A stretch of DNA of 46,860 nt from DASULK01 sp036278255 (lineage in GTDB: Bacteria; Actinomycetota; Actinomycetes; Mycobacteriales; Micromonosporaceae): contig DASULK010000271.1 in assembly GCA_036278255.1 (NCBI GenBank), forward strand, positions 1 through 46,860. The letters are read 5' to 3'. The position numbers and the translations under genes were made by a program. Position 1 is the stretch's first letter. Each line of letters begins with the position of its first letter. Below the pieces are notes generated by a model. That model was not told where the DNA came from and did not search any database. It saw only the letters and a program-made list of their open reading frames with translations. Shown one piece after another: positions 27,790 to 37,200 of this stretch.

Positions 27790-30681
27790 CTACGCGGCTG
27801 TCTGGTAGATGGTGGCGTCGGCAAGCGCGCCCATGGCCTCGTCAACCTCGACGCGGACCAGGCCGGCAACGACGCCGTCGTCGACGACCACCCGAATCGT
27901 CATCGCCCCGCCGCCCTTGCCCGACCAGGGGATCTGCCCGCCGCCCCACCAGTTGGTAACCGCCCACTGAACCTCTGAGCGGGTTTTCGCCAAGTCACCG
28001 TGTCTCGGCGCGAACAGCTCGCCGCCCGTACTTGGCTCCGCGTACGCGTACCGGGTGGGGCCGGCGGCTGCGATGTGGGCTTGGCGCAGACCGCCGCCGG
28101 CCATGTGCTCGTACACCCCGCCGTCGCGGTTCCCGAGGGTGATGTGCCCGTAGGAGGCGAGCAGGGCGGTGATCGCCTTGTCGGTCATGCCGGCCTGCCG
28201 CAGGATGCTGCGCAGGCTGGTCAGGGAGCTGTTGTACAGCCGGGTAGCCGACCGGGCGTTGCCGGTCTGCGCAAACCTCGCCTGCGCGGCCGCCTCCGCG
28301 GCTCCGAGGAACTCGAACAGGGCGTTGAAGTTGTCGCGGCCGAACGGCGTTCCGGTATTGAAGGCCGGCTTTCCCCAACCGCTGTTGAAGAACTGCCGGG
28401 CCGTCGCGGTGGCCGTGTTTCTCCCGATTAGGGCCTGCACGTAGGCAACGTTTGCCGAGCTGTTCCGCGCACCCATCCCCGCGTCGTAGGCGGGTCGCTG
28501 CCCCACCTGCCGCAGCAGATCGGCTGAGGCGCGCTGCTGGCCGAGGACATCCCGCAGCCGGCGAATGTACTCGTCGTACACGCTGTTCGCCGACCGAACC
28601 GAGCCGGTCTCCGCATACTTCGCCTGCGCGGCGTCCTGCGCGGCCCGCACCCCCGCCAACAAGGCAGACCGGTTCTCCCGCCCCTTCGCCGTCGACAGGC
28701 TGAACGACTTGCCGTTCTCCCGCAGCGCCGTGTTCAGGGCGACAACCGCGTCCCGGGCGGACAGTGCAGCCGCCGCGGTGTCGAGGCGGGTGCCGCCACC
28801 CGTCGGGGCGACGTTGACGTAGGAAGCCCGCGCCACGCCGCCGCCGGCCATCGGAATCACCTGCGCGCCCACCGACGGCCACGACGCGACTTCCTGCAGG
28901 ATCGCGAGGTTGCGGGCCCGGTTGCCACGCCGCGGAATGTAGGCCTCGCCGCCGGTCTCCGGCTCGGCAAATTTGATCAACGGAGGATTGGAGGCCGGGT
29001 AGATGCCGGCCGACATCATGCCACCAGCAGCCATCGGGATCGGCTGGTCGATGCCACCCCACCGGCGGCCGCCCCGCTGCAACTGGATGCTGTTGCGGGT
29101 CCGCTCCATGGCGAGTTTCGCCGCCGACACCGTCCCCGCCACCGTGTCAGCCACGTACTCGACAACCACGCGAGCCTTGTAGTCGCCGGAGAACTGCTCA
29201 CCGTCCGTCTTGGCCCTGCGGAACATCGACGCGACGCCGGCAAGTTCATCCTTCGTCAGGTGCGCGGCCCGCAACGCCGCCCGCAGCCGCGGCGTCATTT
29301 TCCCGTCGAACGCGTCACCCAACTGCCCGGCCGCGGCCTCCACATCCAGGCCTGCCACGGCCAGCGCCCGCAACGCCTCACGGGCCTCACGGGAACCCCT
29401 GCCGTGCTTCTTGGTTGCCTCCGCGGCCTTCTCTTGGGCCTCGGCAAGCCGGTCCTGCGCCTGCACGAACGCGAACACCGGATCGGCGTCCCCGCGGATC
29501 TGGTCCGACAGGGCTTTGGCTGCGGCGCGCTGACGTTGCAGGGCAGCCGCCGCACGGTCCGCGGCGCCGGCCTGGTCGTCGGCAGCCGCGGCGCCGTCAC
29601 GGGTGGCGTCCGCAGCGTCCCGCTGCGTCGCCTGCATGATCAGCCAGCGACGCTGCGCCTCCGCGCCCATCAGTCCCGACGCGGCGCCCAGCCCGTACAG
29701 CTCAGTCAAGAAGTTAATGACGCCGCCGGCCGTGCGTACCGCCGCGTCCACGATGTTGACCATGTTCTGCAGCGCCATGGCCGCCTCGGGGCCGTTGTCG
29801 GACAGGCTGTCCAACACGTCGCCGATCGCGTCACCCAACTGCGGCAACGCCGCGGCCAGGGTGTCAATCACCTCAGGCGCCGCAGTCGCGAGAAGGTCTT
29901 GGATCGCCGGCAACACCTCATCGCCGAGCCCGGCCAGCCCTTTCTCCAGGGGCAGGAGGAACCGCGACGACGAGGCGAAAATGCCGGAAAGTTCGTCGTT
30001 CCAGCCGGCGAAGTCGCGGCCCGCCTCGGCCAGCACTTTGCGCACCGCCGGCACGAAAGGCTGGGCGGCCGTCTGCAACTGGGCGCCGATCTTGCTGGCC
30101 AAGTCGGCGGCGTCGGCCTTGACCTTGGGGTCGTTGGCGGCGATTTTCAGGCCACCGGCGATGCCCAGACCGGCGGTGCCGCCGATAATCGCCCCCGCCG
30201 CGGCCGTGCCGAGCAGGGTCACCAGGCCGGCGACGAACGGGGCGCCGATCGCCGCGACCGGCCCACCCGCCGGAATGAACCGGGCCGAACTGGCCAGCCT
30301 GGTCCAGGCCTGCCCGAAAGCCGTGGCCAGCTTCTCGCCCATGCCCATGCCGGCCCGAGTCAGCTCCGCGTTCGACGGCAGCAACTTACGCACGTCGGCC
30401 AGCTCACGGGTGACCTTCTGCTGGTCCTTGATCCGCCTGATGAGGGTGGTGTCGCCGGTGCGGGCAAACTCGCGGGACAGCACCTCGCTGGCCTTCGCGC
30501 TGGCAAGCAACTGCACTTCGAGGGCGGCCGCCTGCCGGGTGACGGCCTTCAGGTCGTTGTCGGCCTGCCGCGACGTGTCCTTGACGGTGCGGCCGAACCG
30601 GCGCACCTCATCACCGCCGGACCGCATCTCACGGCGCAGCACACTGACGTCCGCGGTGACCTTCGCCGAGATGGACCGCAT
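27790..30681 (-). CDS. Tape measure protein
   Basis: A 963-residue product setting tail length. N-terminal coiled coil (about 1-100), hydrophobic Gly/Ala segment (about 140-180), then long helical stretches. The C-terminal third contains a duplicated module: GRENRSALLAGVRAAQDAAQAKYAETG pairs with GRDNFNALFEFLGAAEAAAQARFAQTG, and each copy associates with an AGGG-plus-EPETGGE or EPSTGGE block. It starts 3 bp past the GT chaperone stop. Confidence 0.95.
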   Translation of the reverse strand: MRSISAKVTADVSVLRREMRSGGDEVRRFGRTVKDTSRQADNDLKAVTRQAAALEVQLLASAKASEVLSREFARTGDTTLIRRIKDQQKVTRELADVRKLLPSNAELTRAGMGMGEKLATAFGQAWTRLASSARFIPAGGPVAAIGAPFVAGLVTLLGTAAAGAIIGGTAGLGIAGGLKIAANDPKVKADAADLASKIGAQLQTAAQPFVPAVRKVLAEAGRDFAGWNDELSGIFASSSRFLLPLEKGLAGLGDEVLPAIQDLLATAAPEVIDTLAAALPQLGDAIGDVLDSLSDNGPEAAMALQNMVNIVDAAVRTAGGVINFLTELYGLGAASGLMGAEAQRRWLIMQATQRDAADATRDGAAAADDQAGAADRAAAALQRQRAAAKALSDQIRGDADPVFAFVQAQDRLAEAQEKAAEATKKHGRGSREAREALRALAVAGLDVEAAAGQLGDAFDGKMTPRLRAALRAAHLTKDELAGVASMFRRAKTDGEQFSGDYKARVVVEYVADTVAGTVSAAKLAMERTRNSIQLQRGGRRWGGIDQPIPMAAGGMMSAGIYPASNPPLIKFAEPETGGEAYIPRRGNRARNLAILQEVASWPSVGAQVIPMAGGGVARASYVNVAPTGGGTRLDTAAAALSARDAVVALNTALRENGKSFSLSTAKGRENRSALLAGVRAAQDAAQAKYAETGSVRSANSVYDEYIRRLRDVLGQQRASADLLRQVGQRPAYDAGMGARNSSANVAYVQALIGRNTATATARQFFNSGWGKPAFNTGTPFGRDNFNALFEFLGAAEAAAQARFAQTGNARSATRLYNSSLTSLRSILRQAGMTDKAITALLASYGHITLGNRDGGVYEHMAGGGLRQAHIAAAGPTRYAYAEPSTGGELFAPRHGDLAKTRSEVQWAVTNWWGGGQIPWSGKGGGAMTIRVVVDDGVVAGLVRVEVDEAMGALADATIYQTAA

Positions 30682-30684
30682 CAG

Positions 30685-31613
30685 TCATCGCCTCCGTGGC
30701 GGTTCGTTGATCAACCTCGTACCCACCAGGACCGACCCGCCGTGCCGGGCGAACATGCCCCTCAGCTCGTCGTCCTCGGCGGCGTCCAGCCGGGCATAGG
30801 TGGCGTGGCAGCGGCGCACATCCACCCGGTACTCCGGTTCCCAGCCGGGCTGCGACTGGCACTCATCCATCGGCCGGTGACACAGCGGGCACAGCATCGC
30901 CCGGTACTCGGCCAGCGCGAGGATTTCCGCCTGGTCCTGTTCCGTCCACTCGGCCTCACGAACGGTCGTGGAGCGCACCAGCCGTCCGGCGGCGTCGTAC
31001 TCGTGGGTGGTGGTTTCGCCCAGCTCGCGGCCGTCGAACACCGACGGGGGAATGCCGAGGCGTTCGGCTGCCTCTACTCGCCGCCGGTACCCCGCAGAAT
31101 CACGGATGCGGCGCGCGAGAAAGGGACGTCCACACTCCCCCGGTTCAGGAAGAACGCGGCGTTGCCTAACTCCACGAACTGGCCGTCGGTCAACTCGGCG
31201 AGCACCGCGTCCAGGTCGGGGCCCGGCTCGGGGTCGATGATGCTCGCCGGCACCAGCCGTTCGTACAGCGCGTCGATATCGAAGCCACGGCCGGCGTCCC
31301 GCTCGTCCACCTCGCCGGACTCGGTTCGCCGCGGCGGACACGCCGCCAACAGGGCCTTGAACTCGGGCCGGCGCAACGCACGCAGCCGAAACGGGTACGT
31401 GTCCTCACGCATCCGCTCCTCAAGGGCGCGAATCTGCTCAGCCAGCCAGGCGCGGCTGTCACCCTCGATACCGCCGTCGCCGTCGGCCCGCTGCGCCTGT
31501 AGCTGCCGGTCCAACTCCTCATGCTCGGCGACAAGGTCGCCGGCCAGGCACACCGGCACGGTGGCTTCCGGGCGGCGGGCCCGCTGCCGAATCTCCGCGA
31601 AACTGCTCGTCAT
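30685..31613 (-). CDS. Tail assembly chaperone GT (programmed -1 frameshift product)
   Basis: Ribosomes reading the G gene can slip -1 at CCCTTTC (31125-31119) and continue in the second frame to the stop at 30685, giving about 309 residues: 165 shared with G and 144 unique. The unique part has LAEYRAMLCPLCHRPMDECQSQPGWEPEYRVDVRRCHATYARLD, with cysteines and histidines that may bind zinc. The order G/GT then tape measure is standard for siphoviruses. GT helps load tail tube protein on the tape measure. Confidence 0.85.
31074..31613 (-). CDS. Tail assembly chaperone G
   Basis: A 179-residue product from ATG at 31613. Mostly helical and acidic (LVAEHEELDRQLQAQRADGD, RAWLAEQIRALEERMRED, FKALLAACPPRRTES). 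It terminates at TAG 15 codons after the slippery site. It should act as the abundant unshifted chaperone. Confidence 0.85.
   Translation of the reverse strand: MTSSFAEIRQRARRPEATVPVCLAGDLVAEHEELDRQLQAQRADGDGGIEGDSRAWLAEQIRALEERMREDTYPFRLRALRRPEFKALLAACPPRRTESGEVDERDAGRGFDIDALYERLVPASIIDPEPGPDLDAVLAELTDGQFVELGNAAFFLNRGSVDVPFSRAASVILRGTGGE
31119..31125 (-). promoter_or_regulatory. Slippery heptamer CCCTTTC for -1 frameshifting
   Basis: On the minus strand the zero-frame codons read C-CCT-TTC, which fit the X-XXY-YYZ pattern (CCC TTT C). A -1 slip gives CCC-TTT and enters the frame of the GT extension. It lies in the overlap of both frames. Confidence 0.8.
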
Positions 31614-31687
31614 GGTTCTCCTGCCGAGACGTCGAGATGGGGTGCGGGGCCGGCTCTCGACAGACCGGCCCCGCACGAACAAGGGCC

Positions 31688-32164
31688 CTAGGCGGCGACG
31701 ACCGCGCGCAAATCCGGCCTGGCGGTGATGAAAAACGGCACAGTGAAACGCTCCACCGCGTTCGGCTCGAAATCGACCACGGACGGCTCACCGACCGCGG
31801 CCGGGTACACCTCCACCTTCTGGGCGGCGGCGTACGCGGTGTCGACGTCCACGCTGCGGCGGCGCACCAGGAAACCGTCCGCGTCTGGCGCCAGCGCGTT
31901 GTACACGGTGTCGGTGCCCGACTGCTTCTTGAAGACCATCGTGGGGGTGCCGAACGACCGGCGGCCGGGCACGTTCACGGCGAAATCGTCCTCGATGCCG
32001 GACACGTCGACACTGGCAGTGTCCGGTGCGAACCCGGTCGCGGAAAGCATGTTGGTAGAGATGCGAACACCCGCGTTGATCTCCGCGACGGTCGGTGCGG
32101 AAATGTCTGCGATCGACAGCACCCAATCCCAGCGCTCCTTGCGGTCACCGACGATGTAACCCAC
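31688..32164 (-). CDS. Major tail (tube) protein
   Basis: A 158-residue product from GTG at 32164. WDWVLSIADISAPTVAEINAGVRIS, GFLVRRR and AAQKVEVYPAAVG fit the actinophage tail-tube family (lambda gpV-like beta sandwich). It precedes the G/GT genes, the usual position. Confidence 0.8.
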   Translation of the reverse strand: MGYIVGDRKERWDWVLSIADISAPTVAEINAGVRISTNMLSATGFAPDTASVDVSGIEDDFAVNVPGRRSFGTPTMVFKKQSGTDTVYNALAPDADGFLVRRRSVDVDTAYAAAQKVEVYPAAVGEPSVVDFEPNAVERFTVPFFITARPDLRAVVAA

Positions 32165-32166
32165 GG

Positions 32167-32466
32167 TCAGCTCTCCTTCGAGTTGGTGCCGGCGGCAGCC
32201 TTCGGCTTCGGTTCCGGCGGGATGTCAGTGGCGGCCGCCTCAGCGGGGCGACCCACCCGCCAGCCGCGGGCGGTGAACGCGTCCAGGCCGGCAGCGGGCA
32301 CCCGGGCAGGGTTGGCAACGTCCGGGTGGTGCACCCAGACGAACGTGTCGCCGGTCGGTTCGTCGACCACCGTCCAGCCGTGGCGGAGCATGTCGTCGCG
32401 CCGGTCGGCGCCCTCCACGGCCGCTACCGTGCCGCTCTCGTCGGCCAGCCAATACGTCGGTTTCAT
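32167..32466 (-). CDS. Small protein between tail terminator and tube
   Basis: A 99-residue product from ATG at 32466. The N-terminal half is compact (YWLADESGTVAAVEGADRRDDMLRHGWTVVDEPTGDTFVWVHH), and the C-terminal half is a proline/alanine-rich tail. It may be a tail tube accessory protein. Function unknown. Confidence 0.6.
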   Translation of the reverse strand: MKPTYWLADESGTVAAVEGADRRDDMLRHGWTVVDEPTGDTFVWVHHPDVANPARVPAAGLDAFTARGWRVGRPAEAAATDIPPEPKPKAAAGTNSKES

Positions 32467-32481
32467 GCGCCCCTCCAGGGC

Positions 32482-32907
32482 TCAGATCGGGATCACTGTC
32501 ACGCGGTACACGTCCACGGCCACCACCACCAGGCCGCTGCTTTCGTCGCGGTCCGGGGGGCGGGAATCCTCATGCCGCACCGGCCAGCACTCGCCCCACC
32601 CGACCGCCGGCGTCCAGCCGAACAGTTGCGCGTACGCCCGGTCCGCGACCTCCCGGGAAGCTTTCGCGTTGCCGCCGGCCGCGTGGATGTAGGCGCGCAT
32701 CTCCACCGGCTGGGACCGGTCCTCGACATCCACCATGTCCGGGGCGCGCTCACCGTCGCGGGTGAGAAACCGAAAGTAGGCGACCAGATACGGGGGTTTC
32801 GGCAGCGGCGTCGAGTTGGGCACCGCGCCGTCATAGACCGGCAGAGTCGCGCCCGGGGCGGCGCGCAGCCGGGCCAGAAAAGCATCAGCCAGATCGGAGC
32901 GGGCCAT
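32482..32907 (-). CDS. Tail terminator
   Basis: A 141-residue product from ATG at 32907, overlapping the head-closure stop (ATGA). YLVAYFRFLTRDGERAPDMVDVEDRSQPVEMRAYIHAAGGNAKASREVADRAYAQL fits the gpU/HK97 gp10 neighbour tail-terminator fold (alpha/beta with an edge strand). It caps the tail tube and joins the head. Confidence 0.7.
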   Translation of the reverse strand: MARSDLADAFLARLRAAPGATLPVYDGAVPNSTPLPKPPYLVAYFRFLTRDGERAPDMVDVEDRSQPVEMRAYIHAAGGNAKASREVADRAYAQLFGWTPAVGWGECWPVRHEDSRPPDRDESSGLVVVAVDVYRVTVIPI

Positions 32908-33308
32908 CAGGCCGTCCTTTCCGTGCACTGCACCCGCCGCGCGCTCGCATCGGTCTTGTGCGCCAGGGAGGTAACGCGGAACACCCGGCCGGGCAAGTCC
33001 GGGTCGCTCACCGACGCGGTCACATGGACCTCATCGCCGATCTGCAGGCCGTACACCGACATGGGCAGCTGCACCTCGACCGTGAGGAACACCTGCTGAT
33101 CCTCGGCCACATCGCTCGCAGCGCTGGACACGGTGCGCTGCTGAATCCGGCACTTGCCGGTGTACGGGTCCGGGTCGGCGTACGACGTCACCACGTTGCC
33201 CTCGCCGTCGGTGTCCTCACCGGCGACAGGGCGGCGAATCGTGCACGCATCCACCATGCCGGCCTCGGCGGCCACCCGAGCGCGGGCCAGCAGCGCAGCC
33301 CGCGACAT
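32907..33308 (-). CDS. Head closure protein (DUF6093-like)
   Basis: A 133-residue product from ATG at 33308. The chain begins with a helix and then VDACTIRRPVAGEDTDGEGNVV, followed by a beta barrel (QVFLTVEVQLPMSVYGLQIGDEVHVTASVSDPDLPGRVFRV). This matches the head-to-tail stopper type of actinophages. It overlaps the adaptor stop. Confidence 0.75.
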   Translation of the reverse strand: MSRAALLARARVAAEAGMVDACTIRRPVAGEDTDGEGNVVTSYADPDPYTGKCRIQQRTVSSAASDVAEDQQVFLTVEVQLPMSVYGLQIGDEVHVTASVSDPDLPGRVFRVTSLAHKTDASARRVQCTERTA

Positions 33309-33877
33309 CAGAGCAGCACCTGCCCGACCGGGATAACCCCAGCCGGTCGGCCGTACTCGCGGAGTAGGGTTTGCCGCAGCAGCGCCGGCACCTGCATGCC
33401 GGCGCTGCCCGTTTCGTACGCCACCGCGTAGTCATCGATCTGCTCCCGGGACACCCCGGCCGGGTTGCTGTACGCTGCCGCGGCCAGGGACAGGACGGCG
33501 GCCCGGGCCAGCTGCAACCTTTGGTCGCCGTCGGCGTAGCCGTGGGTGTACGTCACCTCCACCGGCGCGCCCACCAAACCCCACCAGCCCCACTGCCGGT
33601 ACAGGCGGTGGCCGCGCAACGACCAATCCGTTGTGTCCAGCTCGACGTCGTCCATCATCACCGACGCCACCGACACCACCGGGCGCTGCGGCAGCCACAG
33701 CCACCGGTCATCCGACACGTCCAAGCTGACCGTGGAGGTGGCCCGCACGATCCGCTGACCCACGATGCCCTGCACGGCAGCGGTGGCCGCCTCCAACATC
33801 AGATCGGCGGTCGCCTCGACCACGTCTTGCTGCAGCAGCGCCGCCAAGTCGTCGCGGGTAGCGAGCTTGTCCGCCAT
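33308..33877 (-). CDS. Head-tail adaptor (connector)
   Basis: A 189-residue product from ATG at 33877. Helical N-terminus (LATRDDLAALLQQDVVEATADLMLEAATAAVQGIVGQ) followed by VEVTYTHGYADGDQRLQLARAAVLSLAAAAYSN, the YTHGY signature of HK97 gp6/SPP1 gp15-like adaptors. It binds below the portal ring. Confidence 0.8.
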   Translation of the reverse strand: MADKLATRDDLAALLQQDVVEATADLMLEAATAAVQGIVGQRIVRATSTVSLDVSDDRWLWLPQRPVVSVASVMMDDVELDTTDWSLRGHRLYRQWGWWGLVGAPVEVTYTHGYADGDQRLQLARAAVLSLAAAAYSNPAGVSREQIDDYAVAYETGSAGMQVPALLRQTLLREYGRPAGVIPVGQVLL

Positions 33878-33898
33878 GGAGCCCCCTCTTGCGGTCGG

Positions 33899-34264
33899 TC
33901 AAAGCACTGCGGCAGCGAGAACGAACAGTCGCGCCGCGCCGGCCGACACCGGCCGCGAGACACACAGGTCCACCGCGCAGCCTTCGGTGGTGCTTGGCGC
34001 CACCGCGGCAACCTCTACGACGCCGTAAAGGGTGTGACGGCCGCTGAGCGCGACCGCGGCCCGCCACGGCGTGGCGGTGACTGGCCACCGCACGTCCACG
34101 CGCAGCGTGGACGGCTCCAGCTCCGGCAAGGTAATCGGGCCGACCAGGCGCACACCCGGATCCGCGCGGATCCGGGCGCACACCTCGCCCAGGTCGGCCA
34201 GCCCCCAGTCGGCGTCAGCCAACTCCTGCAACATCGCGCCGAGCGTGTCTGAACTCAGAACCAT
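33899..34264 (-). CDS. Unknown virion-region protein
   Basis: A 121-residue product from ATG at 34264, overlapping the fibre stop by 10 nt. The N-terminus is helical (LGAMLQELADADWGLADLGEVCARI), then mostly beta strands ending in a hydrophobic AAAVL. Its place between fibre and adaptor suggests a structural or assembly role. Confidence 0.6.
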   Translation of the reverse strand: MVLSSDTLGAMLQELADADWGLADLGEVCARIRADPGVRLVGPITLPELEPSTLRVDVRWPVTATPWRAAVALSGRHTLYGVVEVAAVAPSTTEGCAVDLCVSRPVSAGAARLFVLAAAVL

Positions 34265-37200
34265 GTGGTGATCTGCGCGATGCCGCCAGCACCCTGACCG
34301 CCAGCACCAGAGTTGCCGACGTCGTTACGCGCCGCGCCGCCGCCGCCGCCGCCGCCGCCGTAGCGACCACCATCCGCACCGTTCTGCGCGTTCGTGGTGA
34401 CGCTAGCCGCACCGCCGCCGCCGCCGTGGCCCGGCAAAACCGTGCCGGCCGTGGCGCTCACCCCGGAAGTCGGTGCCGTGGTATCCACCACGCCCGCCGA
34501 GCCGCCGCTGTAAGTCGTTCCGGTCATGACGTAGAAGGCGAAGGTGCCGCCGTTGAACGCCACGTTTCCGGAGCTAATGCCACCGCCGCCAGAGCCACCG
34601 CCGGCGCCGTTGAAAGGGTTAGCGCTGGACGCCCCAGCCGCACCGAAGCCACCCGCGGCGCCAGCGCCAGAGCCGCCGACGGCCGAACCAGCCGAACCGC
34701 CAGCGGATGAGGTGCCGCCACCGCCGGCCAGGCCGGTGTTGGCGCGCACGAACGTTCCAAACACAGTGGCAGTGCCGTTGCTGCCAGCGCTGCCGTTGGT
34801 GCTGTTCGTGGTGACCGAAGCCCCGCCGGCACCGCCGGTCGCCGCCAGCGTGACAGCCAGCGTGGAAGGCAGCACCGAGGCAGGGACCGTCACCTGAATA
34901 AACTGGCCGCCGGAGCCACCACCACCGCCACCAGCCGCGGTGCCGGTAGCGGTTTTCGCGCCGGAACCGCCGCCACCGCCAGCGGCGATGGCCGTCAGTT
35001 GGGTGGCGACCGCATTAGCCGGCTTAGTCCATGTCCCCGACGCGGTAAAGACCTGCACATCGGTCGGGGTGACCGCCCTCGGCGTGAATCCGCCCCCAGA
35101 GTCACCCGACTGCAACAGCGTCCCGGACCCCAGGTTGGTGAGGGTGACCGTGCCCGGAACATGCCTGTTGCCCTTCAGGTGCAACGTGCCGTTGTACGAA
35201 ATCGTGTTAAAGCCGAGCGCCGAGCAGTCGACGAAACGTGCGGTAGAAGTCGAATCGGTGAACTGCGCCAACTGCCCCGTCTGCCCGAGGTCCACGTGGC
35301 TGTTGGCCATCGTGAAGGACGAGTACGTCGTCGCCGCGAAATCAATCATGGTTTTCGAGGCGACGGATTGTGTCCGCTCATAACCGATGTACTTGATGTT
35401 GAAGCCGGACACCGCAGCCGTGCGCAAAATTTTCGCGCCCGTTGCGGCGTCTTCCGCTCCCACCCCGTGCAGTGAGGTCGGGTGAATGTATGTACCGGCG
35501 GTGACGTCAACCTCAACGTCAGTCAAGGCACCCAGAACGGTGCCTTTCGCGGTAAAGGAGCCGCCGGCCATGCGCCACCCGATCGGCCCGGAGACAATCT
35601 CCCCGCCGATGAAACGCTGCCAAACTGCGTTAGTGCCCTGAATGTCGTACGCGGCCACCGTAAAGGAGGACACGTAGCAGCCGGTGACCGTGGACTGGTC
35701 GTTGTTGCCATCCGCGCTGGAGCCACTGTTGGCCCACTGAATACCCCGCTGCACAATCAGCATGTGCACGTCGGAGACGTGCATTTTCTGCGCCACCATG
35801 CCCGGCTGCACACCGTTGTTGCGTTCCCGCCACGACTGGATCGCCGCGGACGGCTCCGACCCGGACGTGCCCTGGATCGACATGCCCGAGACGCCGCAAT
35901 GGTAGTAGTCGGACAGCTTGATCACCGGCAGGCCCGACAGGGCTGAGCTGGCAAGCAGGATGGTGGAGGTCCGGCCCGCGCCGACCAGCTCAACGCCCTT
36001 GGCCAGATCGACCAGCAGCGTCGAGGTGACTTTGTACTGGCCGGCGGGCAGATACACCTTCTGACCGTTGGTGGTGGTGCTGTTGGCAACCGCCACGGCG
36101 ATCGCCGCATTGATGGCTGCAGTGTCGTCGTTGCTGCCGTTCCCCAGCGCCCCGAAATCGCGGACGTTGAGCATCAGCGGCGCCCGATACCCGGCACCCC
36201 GGGTAACCCAGTTAGTGCCGTTGGCGTAGAGCGTGACCGAAGCGCGCGGGCTGGACAACACCAGCGACGACGCACCGTTAATCGTTCCGGACGCCGGGGT
36301 GATGGTAATCGTGTTCGTGGCGGAGCAAGACCCGGACTCGTCCGAGATCGTCACCTCCTGCCCCGCCGGGTAGGTGGTGCCCTGCGCGGGCAAGTTCACC
36401 GTTCGAGCCGCGGTCAGCGCCGTGTACGCCACCAGCATGTCACTGGACAGAACGGTGTAGTTGGCGTCGCTGACGGCGGTACGGCCCTTGATCAGACCGC
36501 CGAGGATCCGGGCGCGAAGGTTCGTCTCAAACCCTTGCGTCGAGTTCGCCAAAACGGCACCCGACGTATTGGTGCGCGGCTGACTAATGACGGTCTTGTA
36601 GGCCGTGGGCAGCGTCACGCTTCCGAACAGGTCGGTGTTGCCGCCACTGGACGACACGTTGACCGCCACCAAGTGACACGGGAACGACGACGTGCCCGCG
36701 GCGACAACGTACACGTTGCCGGCGAACACCCGCGACGACGTGATATCCACATTCATTAGGGTCAGGGAAGCCGAATTCAGGTGCCGAATCACCACGCCAT
36801 CTTCAGCGTTGAACGTTTGCACCTGAACCGACCCGATACGGGTCATTGGCCCCGAGGTGCCCGCCCCGGTCATCTCGTAGAACATGGCCGGACCTTCGGT
36901 CCGCACGCCATCGATCTTGCATTCCTGGCTGACCGGCTGGAACCGGCGTACGTCGATGACGTTAGTGCTGAAATCGCAGTCCGTGATGGTCATCGACCCG
37001 GCGGTCAAATAAACGCCGTAACCAGACTCGTTAATCGAAGCACCGTGCATCCAGTGGTCCAGGATGTCACCGGTGGTGCCGTTACCGACCTGCACGCCGG
37101 CGACGTGACAGTTCGTCGCCGAGAACCCCGGAAGGTACGTGTTGGCAATGTCGAGGTCAGGCGAACCGGCGTGGTCCGTGCCGATCGCCAAACCCACATC

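Noticed and set aside
29260..31728. Long plus-strand open frame (822 codons) opposite the tape measure and chaperone genes
   Set aside because: It is antisense to well-identified genes, is Arg/Gly/Gln-rich as expected for the complement of GC-rich codons, and shows no domain or good start.
34336..34359. (GCC)8 as a phase-variable tract
   Set aside because: Triplet slippage would not shift the frame and the run is explained by a polyglycine segment.
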